From: Mucilaginibacter_A sp965201005
GTDB taxonomy: Bacteria; Bacteroidota; Bacteroidia; Sphingobacteriales; Sphingobacteriaceae
Direction of reading: 5' to 3'
Length of the DNA stretch: 64,000 nucleotides
Assembly (NCBI RefSeq): GCF_965201005.1
Contig: NZ_OZ241747.1
Coordinates: forward strand, 2,170,001-2,234,000
Part shown: positions 35,752-44,880 of the stretch, piece after piece
Layout: each line of letters starts with the position of its first letter
Numbering within the stretch: the first letter of the stretch is position 1
Notes under the pieces: generated by a model
Told to the model about the DNA's origin: nothing
Database searches by the model: none
Seen by the model: only the letters and a program-made list of their open reading frames with translations
Made by a program: the position numbers and the translations under genes

Positions 35752-36702
35752 ATGGAAAATCAGGAAATAAAAACCACAACCGGCAAAAGCTACTTTGAAG
35801 TTGCGCCCGGTATTTGGGGGATGAAAATTGTATTTGTCAACATTTATATGATTGCTTCCGGCGATGCAGACAGTAAAAAATGGGTTTTGGTAGATGCAGG
35901 TTTGCCACATTCCGCACACAAAATCAAAGCTATGGCCGAAGATATTTTTGGGGAAGGAACAAAACCGGAGAACATTATTTTAACACACGGACATTTTGAC
36001 CACACCGGCAGTTTACAGGATTTGCTGAAAATCTGGGACGTGCCGGTTTATGCACATCATCTGGAGTTGCCCTATCTCACCGGAAAATCTGCTTATCCGC
36101 CTGCCGATCCTTTTGTTGGTGGCGGTTTGATGAGTTTGACCTCCTGGATGTTCCCGAATAAACCGCTTGATTTGGGCAATAAAATACATGAATTTCCGGC
36201 TGAAGGGACACCTGGCTTACCGGGCTGGCGCATCATCCCAACTCCCGGGCACGCGCCCGGACATGTTTCCTTGTTTCGGGAAAGTGATCATGTGCTGATT
36301 GCCGGTGATGCTTTTGTAACAACTGTTCAGGAATCTGCCTTGTCCGTAATCCTGCAGCAAAAAGTAATCAGCGGACCACCAAAATATTTCACCTGTGACT
36401 GGAAAGCAGCAGGGACTTCAGTAAGAAAACTAATTGGTTTACACCCGCAGATTGTGGCAACCGGGCACGGCAAACCAATGGCAGGCAAAGAATTTAAAAA
36501 AGCATTGCAAAATTTGGGCAGAAACTTTGCCTCAGAAGCCGTTCCAACTCATGGCCGGTACGTAAAAGAAGCTGCGCAAACCGATATGGAGGGTGTGAAA
36601 TATGTGCCTCCTGCAAAAAATAACCCGGCTTTGATGGCAACTTTAATTGGTACGGCAGCTGTGGTTGCTTTCGCGGTCGTGATCAATTACCGCAAAAAAT
36701 AA
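35752..36702 (+). CDS. MBL-fold metallo-hydrolase with C-terminal membrane anchor
   Basis: 316 aa. Metallo-beta-lactamase motif LTHGHFDHTGSL (about 78-90), then PTPGHAPGHVSLF and AGDAFV (the Asp ligand) and ATGHGKP. The general glyoxalase II-like layout is seen, but the substrate is unknown. A single C-terminal hydrophobic helix (about 293-312, LMATLIGTAAVVAFAVVI) ends in NYRKK, so the enzyme may be tethered to the cytoplasmic membrane face. It is convergent to an epimerase-like gene with an intervening palindrome. Confidence 0.88.
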   Translation: MENQEIKTTTGKSYFEVAPGIWGMKIVFVNIYMIASGDADSKKWVLVDAGLPHSAHKIKAMAEDIFGEGTKPENIILTHGHFDHTGSLQDLLKIWDVPVYAHHLELPYLTGKSAYPPADPFVGGGLMSLTSWMFPNKPLDLGNKIHEFPAEGTPGLPGWRIIPTPGHAPGHVSLFRESDHVLIAGDAFVTTVQESALSVILQQKVISGPPKYFTCDWKAAGTSVRKLIGLHPQIVATGHGKPMAGKEFKKALQNLGRNFASEAVPTHGRYVKEAAQTDMEGVKYVPPAKNNPALMATLIGTAAVVAFAVVINYRKK

Positions 36703-36713
36703 ATTGAAATTTA

Positions 36714-36763
36714 GGTCGATAAAAGAAGCATCTGCAATAATGAATACTTCTTTTATCGACCTA
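36714..36763. terminator. Perfect hairpin built from two core motifs
   Basis: AGGTCGATAAAAGAAGCAT and the arm at 36744-36763 are reverse complements except for one base (C/T in the core). The cores point away from each other, with a 12-nt loop. Placed between convergent genes; a terminator role is likely though there is no long U-tract. It is also a repeat element (cores at 36720-36731 and 36744-36755). Confidence 0.75.
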
Positions 36764-36771
36764 TTTTTGGT

Positions 36772-37641
36772 TTAAGCAGATAAAGAAATGATAAAATCAG
36801 CTTCAAAAACGTGGCCGTGCCCTAAGGATTTTATGCCTTCCTTATCTTTAAATTCCATAGTTGTTCCTGCAAAATCCGAATGACCCAGCCAGGGTTCGAT
36901 GCAAACAAATGCTGCGCCCGGTTTTGCCCAAATGCCTAAATCTTTAAAGTCCTGAAAACTTACCGATAAGCTTTGCTGGTGGTTTTTGCTGCGGACAACA
37001 ACATTTTTTGAAGTGATGTTTTTGAAAATCAACGCGTCCCGGTCAAACAGGTTTTTAGTCAGCCAAAGTTTTTGGCCATCCATCGGCACCATTTCTGTTT
37101 CGCCGCTTAACAAACCGTTGTTTAATAAATGTGTTAGCAATGGTTCAGAAGTTTCAAATTCGAGGTAATAATCTTCATAATTTTCACCCGGAAAAAACGG
37201 AACATTAAAAGCCGGATGCGCGCCCACTGAAAAATAAACTGTTTCCTCATCCTGGTTGATTACCTTGTAAGTAACGCGCAAATCCCGATCTTTCAGATCA
37301 TACAAAACCTGGAATTCAAATTTATAGGGATAAACGGCTAAAGTTGATTCGCTGAAAGGCAATGAAAATTTAGCGTGCGTTTCGCTTGAATCCAGCAAAG
37401 AAAACATGGATTCCCTGCCAAAACCATGACGGTTTAAGTGATATTTTTGTCCTTTGACCTGCAATTCGTTATTGTTCAACGCACCCACAATCGGGAACAG
37501 ATTTGGCGCGTGCCAAGGCCAGATTGCCGGATCGCCCTGCCATAAATGCTCGGTTTGCGTTTGTTTGTTGAAGATGGAAACCATTTCTGCACCTTGCGGC
37601 CGGATGGTAACTTTTAAAAATTCGTTTTCTATGCTGGTCAT
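36772..37641 (-). CDS. Aldose 1-epimerase family protein
   Basis: 289 aa. Beta-rich sugar-mutarotase fold: FLKVTIRPQGAEMVSIF at the start, YFSVGAHPAFNVPFFPGE (catalytic His region), and VCIEPWLGHSD with the conserved Glu. The family, including the LacX-like branch, mutarotates aldoses or binds sugars; exact substrate unknown. No signal peptide. It is divergent from nothing close and lies 83 bp downstream of priA's end. Confidence 0.88.
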   Translation of the reverse strand: MTSIENEFLKVTIRPQGAEMVSIFNKQTQTEHLWQGDPAIWPWHAPNLFPIVGALNNNELQVKGQKYHLNRHGFGRESMFSLLDSSETHAKFSLPFSESTLAVYPYKFEFQVLYDLKDRDLRVTYKVINQDEETVYFSVGAHPAFNVPFFPGENYEDYYLEFETSEPLLTHLLNNGLLSGETEMVPMDGQKLWLTKNLFDRDALIFKNITSKNVVVRSKNHQQSLSVSFQDFKDLGIWAKPGAAFVCIEPWLGHSDFAGTTMEFKDKEGIKSLGHGHVFEADFIISLSA

Positions 37642-37713
37642 AATGGATAAAGTTTTGTGTTTCCTAAACCTGAAAATTAGTTGCTTTGTTTCCGGTTGAG
37701 GATTTTAGGTAGA

Positions 37714-37725
37714 TAAAAGAAGCAT
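37714..37725 (-). repeat. Core motif overlapping the priA stop codon
   Basis: TAAAAGAAGCAT, the last base being the first base of the TCA that forms priA's stop on the minus strand. Confidence 0.8.
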
Positions 37726-40214
37726 CAGTTCGGGTCCACATCAACCCGAAGCAAACTCCCTTTACTTAGTTTTTCCATTTGAAATTGCAGGATTGTTTCC
37801 TTCAATATATTTTTCACCCGGACTATTGAAGTGCCTTCTTTTTCAATTTTGATGGTGATGGTTTTGATATAATAATTGCGGATACGGTTGATGAGCGGAT
37901 ATTCCGGGCCTAAAACCCGGTCGCCAAACTGTTTTTTAAGCGCGTTTCCCAAAAACTCGGCCTGATGAAACAAGGCTTCTGCATCCTTGTGCTTCACATC
38001 CAACCGGATCATACGGTAAAAGGGCGGATATTTAAACTGCAGGCGTTCATTCATTTCCATTTGGTACATTTCGGCATAATCATTCCGGATCACCTGGCTG
38101 ATAACTCGGTGATGCGGATCGTAAGTTTGGATGACAACTTTGCCTTTTTTACCGCGCCGGCCTGCCCTGCCGCTCACCTGGGCCAGCATTTGGAAGCTTC
38201 GTTCATTTGCCCGGAAATCCGGAAATTTCAACAAAGAATCTGCATTAACAATTCCAATCACGGTCACGTCCGAAAAATCCAGCCCTTTGGCCACCATTTG
38301 TGTACCTACCAGAATATCGGTTTTTTTATCCTCCAGATCACTCAATATACTTTGAAAAGCCATTTTAGAGCGCGTAGTGTCCAAATCCATGCGGGCAATA
38401 CGGGCATCGGGCAAAAGTATAGACAGCTCATCTTCAATCTTTTCTGTACCATAACCTTTCTGCTCCAAATGAGCGGAACCACAGGCCGGACAAACATTAT
38501 ACACATCTTCGCGGTAGCCGCAATAATGGCAGTGCAGCTTGCCCGTACTTTTGTGCATGGTGAGGCTGACATCACAGTTGATACATTTCGGACTAAAACC
38601 ACAAACTTTACAAATCAGCAGCGGTACATAACCACGGCGGTTCTGAAATAAGATCGCCTGCTCTTTTTTCTCCAGCGCAGCTTGAATATTTTCCATCAGT
38701 GTTTTGGAAAAATGAGATTGCATGGTTTTATTTTTCGTTTCCTCGGGAATGCTGATCACCTCGATTTCCGGCAAAACGGCTTCCCCAAAACGCAAACTTA
38801 ATTTTACCAAACCATATTTTTGCTGTTGCGCGTTGTAGTATGATTCTAAAGATGGCGTAGCAGAACCAAGCAAAACTTTGGCCTTGTATAAAGTGCTCAA
38901 ATAAATGGCAGCATCGCGTGCGTGGTATCGCGGTGCCGGATCAAACTGTTTATAAGAGCTTTCATGTTCCTCATCAACCACAACTAAACCCAGGTTTTTA
39001 AAAGGCAAAAACACGGAAGAGCGCGCACCCAGCACTACTTTATAGTCCCCGCTTAAAACTTTGTTCCAAACTTCTACGCGCTCGTTATCATTAAAGCGAG
39101 AATGATAAACACCAATCTGGTTGCCAAAATATTGGCGCAAACGCTCGATGATATGTGTTGTCAGCGCAATTTCAGGCAGTAAAAACAGCACCTGCTTGCC
39201 GCTGGCTATTATTTCTTCGATCAACCGGACATAAATTTGGGTTTTGCCGGATGAAGTTACGCCGTGCAGCAAAACCACGTCTTTTTGCTCAAACAGTTGC
39301 TTGATTTGCTCAAATGCTTTTGCCTGATGTTCGTTCAATTCAAATGTACTTTCAGCCGCTTCTCCCTCATCATTAAAACGACTGATCACTCTTTCTTCCA
39401 GCAGAAAAACCTCTTTTTCCACCAAAGCTTTCAACGCAGAAGCACTAACCTGTCCGGCAGCTTCCAGTTCTGCTTTGGTAACCTGCTCTTTTTGTTTGAT
39501 CAATTTCAGCAAAGTCAGTACGGCATCCAGTTGTTTTGGCGCACGTTTTTCCAGCAGTACAAACAACTCTTTTAACTGTTCCGGCTGCCGGTAAACAGGG
39601 TTTAAGCTGTAAAAAGAACGTTTTCGCGGTTTGTATTTTTCCTGGATTTCCTCGGCAATGTAAATGATGTTTTTGTTGAAAAGAGCCTTTAAAACCGGCA
39701 TTACCGTTTTCTGATCCAGCAATTTACTGACTTCACTTACAGTCAGTTCGCCTTGTATTTCCAGTGCATCAATAATCAAAAATTCTTTATCGTTCAGTTC
39801 ACTTTTATCAAAAGTAAAATCAGTGTTCAGGGTGATTTTTGTTTCACTGGCCAATTTTAAAGCCGCAGGCAAAGCAGCGTTCATCACATCGCCGGGGTTG
39901 CACAAGTAATAACCCGCAATCCAATCCCAAAAAGCCAGTTGCTGCGGAATAATCAGCGGTTCATCATCCAGCACATCCATTAGGTATTTGGCTTCGTATT
40001 TTTCGGGGGCTTTTTCGCTGATCGCTAAAATTACGCCAGTATAAATTTTACTCCGGCCAAACTGCACCACCACCCTTTTGCCGATCGCCACATCTTTTGC
40101 ACGGTCAAACGGCACCCGGTACGTATAATTTCTGGCAATAGGGATTGGCAAAACAACTTCAGCAAAAAGTGTTTTTCGTTCTACATAAACAGAATCCGAC
40201 AGATCCAGCATCAT
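37725..40214 (-). CDS. priA: Primosomal replication-restart helicase PriA
   Basis: 829 aa from the ATG at 40214 (MMLDLSDSVYVERKTLFAEV); the longer open frame beginning 93 bases upstream reads through the previous gene. N-terminal 3'-DNA-binding domain, Walker A LLHGVTSSGKTQIY (about 320), DEEH in VVDEEHESSYK, eight cysteines in CKVCGFSPKCINC, CHYCGY and CPACGSAHL for two zincs, then VAKGLDF and VSGRAGRRGKKGKV. It reloads the replisome at stalled forks. Its ATG overlaps the DUF423 gene stop by 4 bp (ATGA). Confidence 0.96.
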   Translation of the reverse strand: MMLDLSDSVYVERKTLFAEVVLPIPIARNYTYRVPFDRAKDVAIGKRVVVQFGRSKIYTGVILAISEKAPEKYEAKYLMDVLDDEPLIIPQQLAFWDWIAGYYLCNPGDVMNAALPAALKLASETKITLNTDFTFDKSELNDKEFLIIDALEIQGELTVSEVSKLLDQKTVMPVLKALFNKNIIYIAEEIQEKYKPRKRSFYSLNPVYRQPEQLKELFVLLEKRAPKQLDAVLTLLKLIKQKEQVTKAELEAAGQVSASALKALVEKEVFLLEERVISRFNDEGEAAESTFELNEHQAKAFEQIKQLFEQKDVVLLHGVTSSGKTQIYVRLIEEIIASGKQVLFLLPEIALTTHIIERLRQYFGNQIGVYHSRFNDNERVEVWNKVLSGDYKVVLGARSSVFLPFKNLGLVVVDEEHESSYKQFDPAPRYHARDAAIYLSTLYKAKVLLGSATPSLESYYNAQQQKYGLVKLSLRFGEAVLPEIEVISIPEETKNKTMQSHFSKTLMENIQAALEKKEQAILFQNRRGYVPLLICKVCGFSPKCINCDVSLTMHKSTGKLHCHYCGYREDVYNVCPACGSAHLEQKGYGTEKIEDELSILLPDARIARMDLDTTRSKMAFQSILSDLEDKKTDILVGTQMVAKGLDFSDVTVIGIVNADSLLKFPDFRANERSFQMLAQVSGRAGRRGKKGKVVIQTYDPHHRVISQVIRNDYAEMYQMEMNERLQFKYPPFYRMIRLDVKHKDAEALFHQAEFLGNALKKQFGDRVLGPEYPLINRIRNYYIKTITIKIEKEGTSIVRVKNILKETILQFQMEKLSKGSLLRVDVDPN

Positions 40215-40597
40215 GGTTTTTTCAATACCCCCAACCCGAGCGTAACCCATCCTGCAATAAAAAACAAACCGCCCAAAGGTGTAATCGGACCCAAAAACCG
40301 AAGCCATGGCCAGCCCAAAACCTGCCGTGCAGAAAGCAGATAAAGCGAGCCCGAGAACAGCACTATACCAAAACTAAAAAGATAATAACTCCAGGCTAAC
40401 AAGTTGTTGTTCAGCGGGTTTAAGGTTGATAAAAACAGCAAAGCCAGCACATGGTAAAACTGGTACTGCACGGCTGTATGCCACACTTCCAATTGGGCCG
40501 GTTCGAGTTTATTTTTTAAAGCGTGCGCACCAAATGCGCCGGTAATTACGGCCAATGCGCCGTAAATCGCAGCAGTTAAAATAATTTGTCTGTTCAT
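40211..40597 (-). CDS. DUF423 family small membrane protein
   Basis: 128 aa from MNRQIILTAAIYGALAVITG. Four predicted transmembrane helices with the family features GAFGAHALKNKL, VWHTAVQYQFYHVLALL, YLFSFGIVLFSGSLYLL and WLRFLGPITPLGGLFFIAGW. Function unknown (YgdD-like). The start at 40597 was chosen over an upstream in-frame ATG because the family begins here. It overlaps priA by 4 bp and is likely cotranscribed. Confidence 0.9.
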   Translation of the reverse strand: MNRQIILTAAIYGALAVITGAFGAHALKNKLEPAQLEVWHTAVQYQFYHVLALLFLSTLNPLNNNLLAWSYYLFSFGIVLFSGSLYLLSARQVLGWPWLRFLGPITPLGGLFFIAGWVTLGLGVLKKP

Positions 40598-40716
40598 AAT
40601 CATTGTAAATCTAATATAAAAAACCTCCTGGTTATAACCCGAAATCAGCCCTAATATTCCGGTTTTGTTACAAATAAATGAGATGTTGAAATCCTCGTTC
40701 AAAACGTTTTGACCCG

Positions 40717-40741
40717 ATGCTTCTTTTATCGTATAAAAATC
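40717..40741 (+). repeat. Single core motif with second block
   Basis: ATGCTTCTTTTA then TCGTATAAAAATC, in the divergent gap between the DUF423 gene and an outer-membrane protein gene. Confidence 0.85.
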
Positions 40742-40812
40742 AAGAACTGTAATTCGTCAGTTCATTCTTTCAATCCTGATTTTGTGCTGTAACTATTTCT
40801 TTCTTTTGCAGA

Positions 40813-42216
40813 ATGAAGTTTTTGTTTTCCCTGGTACTGCTTCTTGTTTTTACAATGGCCAACGCGCAGCAATTTGCCCAGTACAACACCGGAACGCTGT
40901 TTGACAGTTTTGAAAACCCGGCCCAGCGCGCATTTACGCCCGATTCGAGCAGGCAATTCGCGTTCAACTTCTTTGTCCCAACCATTTCTGCCAGTTCGGA
41001 ATTCAAAGGCAACGGCAGGCAATCGCTGTTATCGCTCCTGAACAACGGGACTTACAACAGCAGTACGTTAACTAACCGATTCGGAGCGCTGAATTCCATC
41101 CAAATCAACAGCAATAATTATTGGTTTATGCTGAAAGTTTATACCCGTTTGGATGGTGATCAGGAACTGGGCATTTCGGCGCAAACCCAGGCAAGCGGAA
41201 GCGGAAATTTTACCGATGAAACGCTGCTGCTGCTGGATTCTTATAAAAATTTTGACAACGGTTTGCCCAATACCAATCTGTTCAACGGCAATTTGCAGGC
41301 ACAGGCTTATCATCAGTTCAGCTTAACTTACCGGCAGAAAATTTCTCCGTCTGTTGCTTTTGGGGCGAAACTGAGTGCGCTGCTCGGCGTTTATTACACG
41401 CAGTTCAACATCAATAATTCCGGTTTTTATGTGGATAAAAACAGCACCGCGGCCAGCATCATGTTGCAGGGAAATTATACCACTACCAACAATCATGAGT
41501 ATGCCAAACGGGATTTACTGGGATTGAAGAACCCCGGTGCGGCCGTCAGTTTCGGGCTACAGGCACAGCTGGACAACGGAATTTTAGTTCAGGGCAACGT
41601 TAAAGATTTAGGCGTGATCCGCTGGCATAAAACTTCGGTTATTGATTTTAACGGAACGGAAACCATCGACCGCATTTCCAAGACCCGCAATAATTCCGAC
41701 CGGATTTTAACAGAAGTAGATTCGCTGGTAGCGCAAAACGGCAGTTTAAAAGCGGTTTACAAACCTACCAACAGCCGTGCAGATATATCGATAAGTAAAA
41801 AATTTGCGCCCGGGCTGCCGGATGTTTACATTATGCCAAATTTAGTCATTTCAAAAAACCTGTTTTACAAGGGTTACAATGCTGCTTTTATCAATCATTT
41901 TAATTATAAAAGCTTGTGGTTTACCGCTTTGGCCGCTTATAGTAATCTGGATATCTGGAACGCAGGTGCACAACTGATGATCAAATCGCCAAATGCCGAG
42001 TTTTTTATTGGTACAGAACAACTATTCAGATCAGCCCGGTTTTTTGATCAGAATTATACCGCCGAACGTTCGGGCATCAGTGCATTTATTGGGTTTTCGG
42101 CAAAATTTGGTCGGTTTATCGAACATCCGGCCAACGCAAGTTATATACCGATGGGCAACGAAAGAGGGTTTTTCAACCGGATGTGGCTGAAGATTTTTAA
42201 GCGCGGAAATTATTGA
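40813..42216 (+). CDS. Outer-membrane protein, DUF5723-like
   Basis: 467 aa. Signal peptide (1-18, ending ANAQQ), then a long beta-strand-rich sequence with many Asn, Ser and aromatic residues, TLFDSFENPAQRAFTPDSSR early on and GAAVSFGLQAQLDNG in the middle, matching the appearance of DUF5723 outer-membrane proteins of Bacteroidota, often linked with motility or secretion but without an established function. It is alone on the plus strand, convergent to tsaB. A core-like copy at 41436-41447 is in frame. Confidence 0.75.
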   Translation: MKFLFSLVLLLVFTMANAQQFAQYNTGTLFDSFENPAQRAFTPDSSRQFAFNFFVPTISASSEFKGNGRQSLLSLLNNGTYNSSTLTNRFGALNSIQINSNNYWFMLKVYTRLDGDQELGISAQTQASGSGNFTDETLLLLDSYKNFDNGLPNTNLFNGNLQAQAYHQFSLTYRQKISPSVAFGAKLSALLGVYYTQFNINNSGFYVDKNSTAASIMLQGNYTTTNNHEYAKRDLLGLKNPGAAVSFGLQAQLDNGILVQGNVKDLGVIRWHKTSVIDFNGTETIDRISKTRNNSDRILTEVDSLVAQNGSLKAVYKPTNSRADISISKKFAPGLPDVYIMPNLVISKNLFYKGYNAAFINHFNYKSLWFTALAAYSNLDIWNAGAQLMIKSPNAEFFIGTEQLFRSARFFDQNYTAERSGISAFIGFSAKFGRFIEHPANASYIPMGNERGFFNRMWLKIFKRGNY

Positions 42217-42236
42217 AGGATACTTTAAAAAACAGG

Positions 42237-42926
42237 TTATCCAATTTTGCTGCCGATAAAATCCTTCAAATAAAACGGTTCAAAATAAGCCACATCTTCA
42301 AATTGTTTTTGGCTGAATTTTGCTTCGGCAAGCAAAGTCATGTCTGTTGCTTCGTTCAAAAAAGTATCGATAAAAACAGCATTGGCATGGTTTCCTAAAA
42401 CCGCTTTGCACTTTGCCGCACCATCACCAAAAAAAATTATTTTATGCTGATTCAGGTTTTCCCCGAAGCTTTCTTCCGTAATTATTGCTGCGGAAGTTTC
42501 CTGTATCCTGTTCAAATCCTGGTCAAACAAAGCCGTAAAAACTTCCATCCGGCGCGCATCGATCATCGGACACAACAAAAATTTTTCTTTGGTCTGATTT
42601 GGAAAACGCGATAAAAAACCGGCAGCCATCGAAAGCAAAGTTTCTACGGCAATCAAAGGTTTATCCAACGAAAAACACAAACCTTTTGCGGTAGAAACGC
42701 CAATGCGCAAACCCGTGTATGAACCTGGACCGCAGCTTACGGCAACGGCATCCAACTCGTTGATCCTTAGATTTTTTTCCGCAAAAATTTCATCGATAAA
42801 AACAGTAATCACTTCTGCATGGATATTACGCTGGTTGATGCTTTTATGCGATAAAACTTTTGCGTTTTGCGCCAAGGCAACCGAGCAGGAAGTGGTAGAA
42901 GTTTCAATTTGCAGGATCAAACTCAT
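42237..42926 (-). CDS. tsaB: tRNA threonylcarbamoyladenosine protein TsaB
   Basis: 229 aa with the ASKHA ATPase fold: ILQIETSTTSCSVAL at the start, SCGPGSYTGLRIGVSTAKGL (about 68-87) and LCPMIDARRMEVF. TsaB is the inactive partner that organises TsaD and TsaE for t6A modification of ANN-decoding tRNAs. It is the last gene of rpmH-rnpA-yidD-tsaB, three bases after yidD. Core motif 42371-42382 and a variant at 42797-42808 are in frame. Confidence 0.94.
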   Translation of the reverse strand: MSLILQIETSTTSCSVALAQNAKVLSHKSINQRNIHAEVITVFIDEIFAEKNLRINELDAVAVSCGPGSYTGLRIGVSTAKGLCFSLDKPLIAVETLLSMAAGFLSRFPNQTKEKFLLCPMIDARRMEVFTALFDQDLNRIQETSAAIITEESFGENLNQHKIIFFGDGAAKCKAVLGNHANAVFIDTFLNEATDMTLLAEAKFSQKQFEDVAYFEPFYLKDFIGSKIG

Positions 42927-42929
42927 GGT

Positions 42930-43172
42930 TTAAGGAACAGGGTCATGGCCGTGTTTGCCCCAGGGATGGCAGCGGCCAATGCGTTTTAAAGTAAGCCAGC
43001 CGCCTTTAAACGGACCATATTTTTGGATGGCTTCCATTCCGTATTGCGAACAGGTGGGCGTGAAACGACAGGAAGCGCCTAAAATCGGTGAAAGCAAAAA
43101 CTGGTATAAACGGATGATCAGGATAAAAAGATAGCCAATTAATTTGCGTATAAAGTTGAAGATCAACTGCAT
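42930..43172 (-). CDS. yidD: Membrane protein insertion efficiency factor YidD
   Basis: 80 aa. Hydrophobic N-terminus (IRKLIGYLFILIIRLYQFLLS) and the strongly conserved C-terminal motif GASCRFTPTCSQYGMEAIQK, then GPFKGGWLTLKRIGRCHPWG. YidD sits on the cytoplasmic face of the inner membrane and helps YidC insert proteins. Its position directly after rnpA (2-bp gap) is the widespread rpmH-rnpA-yidD arrangement. Confidence 0.95.
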   Translation of the reverse strand: MQLIFNFIRKLIGYLFILIIRLYQFLLSPILGASCRFTPTCSQYGMEAIQKYGPFKGGWLTLKRIGRCHPWGKHGHDPVP

Positions 43173-43174
43173 TG

Positions 43175-43555
43175 TTAAACCAATTTTTCGGCCAATTGCT
43201 GCAAAACTTTTTGCATTTTTTTCATCATCAAACCAGCCTCGCTAATTTCTTTTCCGATGTAAGTTACCGAAAAATTAATTGATTTTGCCGGTTTTTCTGC
43301 CTGTAAAAACAGTATTTCCTGTTTTTGCAGCCGGTAGCTTTCGCGCATTTGCCGCTTGATTAGGTTGCGGTCAACCGCTTTTTTAAAGCGTTTTTTTGAA
43401 ACCGAAAACAGCACTTTTGCCTGCGGCTTTTCGGCATTTGACAAAAATTGCCAGTTTATTTTATACGGATAACGCAAAAAGGAAGAACTATTTTGGTATA
43501 AATCCGAAATCGGTTTTATACCGCACAACCGTTCTTCTTTTGGCAAAGTGTGCAT
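43175..43555 (-). CDS. rnpA: Ribonuclease P protein component
   Basis: 126 aa, basic. The RNR motif is visible as KRFKKAVDRNLIKRQMRESYRL (about residues 60-82), followed by the usual beta-strand and helix. It binds the RNase P RNA to mature tRNA 5' ends. A GT-type core motif (43304-43315) encodes ILFLQ near the C-terminal half. It lies 46 bp after rpmH and 2 bp before yidD. Confidence 0.94.
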   Translation of the reverse strand: MHTLPKEERLCGIKPISDLYQNSSSFLRYPYKINWQFLSNAEKPQAKVLFSVSKKRFKKAVDRNLIKRQMRESYRLQKQEILFLQAEKPAKSINFSVTYIGKEISEAGLMMKKMQKVLQQLAEKLV

Positions 43556-43601
43556 GAAATATCAAAACCCGGTTTATGACGAAAAAAACCGGCGGGCCCG
43601 A

Positions 43602-43760
43602 TTATGCTTTGTGGCGTGGTTCTGAAGATACAGACAGCTTGTGGCGGCCTTTTGCTCTTCTGGCAGCTAAAACCCTTCTGCCGTTTGCGGTTGACATCCG
43701 CTCGCGGAAGCCATGCTTATTTCTTCTCTTACGCTGGGAAGGTTGGAACGTTCTTTTCAT
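43602..43760 (-). CDS. rpmH: Ribosomal protein L34
   Basis: Short gene of 52 codons, start ATG ending at 43760, stop TAA at 43602. The product begins MKRTFQPSQRKRRNKHGFRE and continues RMSTANGRRVLAARRAKGRH, the nearly invariant L34 core, with a short C-terminal extension ending PRHKA. It is a component of the large ribosomal subunit. It heads the cluster rpmH-rnpA-yidD-tsaB, as expected. A good promoter lies upstream at 43798-43829. Confidence 0.97.
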   Translation of the reverse strand: MKRTFQPSQRKRRNKHGFRERMSTANGRRVLAARRAKGRHKLSVSSEPRHKA

Positions 43761-43797
43761 ATCTTTATCGGTATTGTACGCTTTTTAAAACAAGAGC

Positions 43798-43829
43798 GCA
43801 AATATAGAGTTGTTTTTTCAAAAACCCAA
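43798..43829 (-). promoter_or_regulatory. Probable promoter of the rpmH cluster
   Basis: On the minus strand, a TTG (43827-43829) is followed by 20 bases and then TATATTTGC (43798-43806), which fits the Bacteroidota RpoD consensus of -33 TTG and -7 TAnnTTTGC. It lies about 40 bases before the rpmH ATG. Confidence 0.65.
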
Positions 43830-43871
43830 CGTTAATTTGGTTTTATTCTGAACCATAACCGCGACCAATCT

Positions 43872-44759
43872 ATGATAATTTTACCTTATAAAAGAAGCAT
43901 TTACACCTTGCTCCTGCTGCTGATGGTTTCGTTTGCTGATGCTCAAAACGTCAACTCTTATAAAATTTACGATTCTGCTTCACACAAAATTATTTCTGTA
44001 GATGAACTGGTGAAAGACCTGGAAAATACCGATGCTGTTTTTTATGGTGAAGAACATAACGATTCAATCGGACATTTGCTGGAAGCCACAATTTTGCAAA
44101 AACTTTATGAAAAACATCCGCTAAAAACAGCATTGTCCATGGAGATGTTTGAAAGCGATTGCCAGCAGGTTTTGAACGAATATCTATCGGGCTTGATCCG
44201 CGAAAAAAACTTTATTACTGATGCCCGTTGCTGGCCGAACTATGCAGATTACAGGCCAATGATCGAGTTTTCAAAAGCAAATAAAATACCGGTTGTGGCC
44301 GCCAATGCGCCCGGCCGATACACCAATATGGTTAGCCGCGGAGGTTTAAATGCATTAAATCAACTGGATAAAACCGGAAAATCCTACCTTCCGCCGTTGC
44401 CCATTGATACTGCAACCGGTGCATACCTGCAAAAATTTGAAGCAATCATGGGCGGACACAGTGCCATGGGCGGAATGCAGATTTATCAGGCGCAAAATTT
44501 ATGGGACGCAACGATGGGCTGGTCGGTCGCTTCATTTTTAAAAACGCATCCCGGTTTTACGGTTTTTCAGATCAACGGTGGTTTTCACAGCGAAGAAAAA
44601 CTTGGCGCGGTTGCACAGTTTAAAAAATATCTGCCTAATGCTTCGGTCAAAAATGTTGCTGCTTTTGCCAAAGAGGATTTTGCCAAACCGGATTGGGAAA
44701 AACTGGTTAAACTGGCGGATTTTGTGGTGATAACGGCTGCAGTTACCAAGCAGGAATGA
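43872..44759 (+). CDS. ChaN/DUF399 family exported protein
   Basis: 295 aa. A signal peptide (1-24, ending VSFADAQ) leads to a ChaN-like domain: DAVFYGEEHNDSIGHLLEA (about 50-70), ALSMEMFESDCQQVL, and GGFHSEEKLGAV. Campylobacter ChaN binds haem as a dimer; whether this one does is unknown. No lipobox, so periplasmic or secreted. Core motifs at 43889 (in the signal-peptide region, KRSIY) and 44122 (KTALS) are in frame. The stop codon overlaps a third. Confidence 0.83.
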   Translation: MIILPYKRSIYTLLLLLMVSFADAQNVNSYKIYDSASHKIISVDELVKDLENTDAVFYGEEHNDSIGHLLEATILQKLYEKHPLKTALSMEMFESDCQQVLNEYLSGLIREKNFITDARCWPNYADYRPMIEFSKANKIPVVAANAPGRYTNMVSRGGLNALNQLDKTGKSYLPPLPIDTATGAYLQKFEAIMGGHSAMGGMQIYQAQNLWDATMGWSVASFLKTHPGFTVFQINGGFHSEEKLGAVAQFKKYLPNASVKNVAAFAKEDFAKPDWEKLVKLADFVVITAAVTKQE

Positions 44760-44783
44760 TGCTTCTTTTACAGGGTAAATTTA
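44759..44783 (+). repeat. Core motif overlapping the ChaN-like gene stop
   Basis: ATGCTTCTTTTA then CAGGGTAAATTTAGG; the TGA stop contributes its first bases. A one-mismatch copy (ACACTGTTTTTA, 44872-44883) overlaps the mscL stop codon 100 bp on. Confidence 0.83.
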
Positions 44784-44880
44784 GGCGAAAAAAGTTTGCT
44801 ATTTAAAATTCATGAAAAAACCAGCTCAAACCGTTTGATCCAAGCCTGATTTGTATCAATATCAAATAAAAACACTGTTT

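Noticed and set aside
43576..43807. Two plus-strand open frames of about 70 codons
   Set aside because: They are antisense to rpmH, whose product is an unmistakable L34 on the minus strand.
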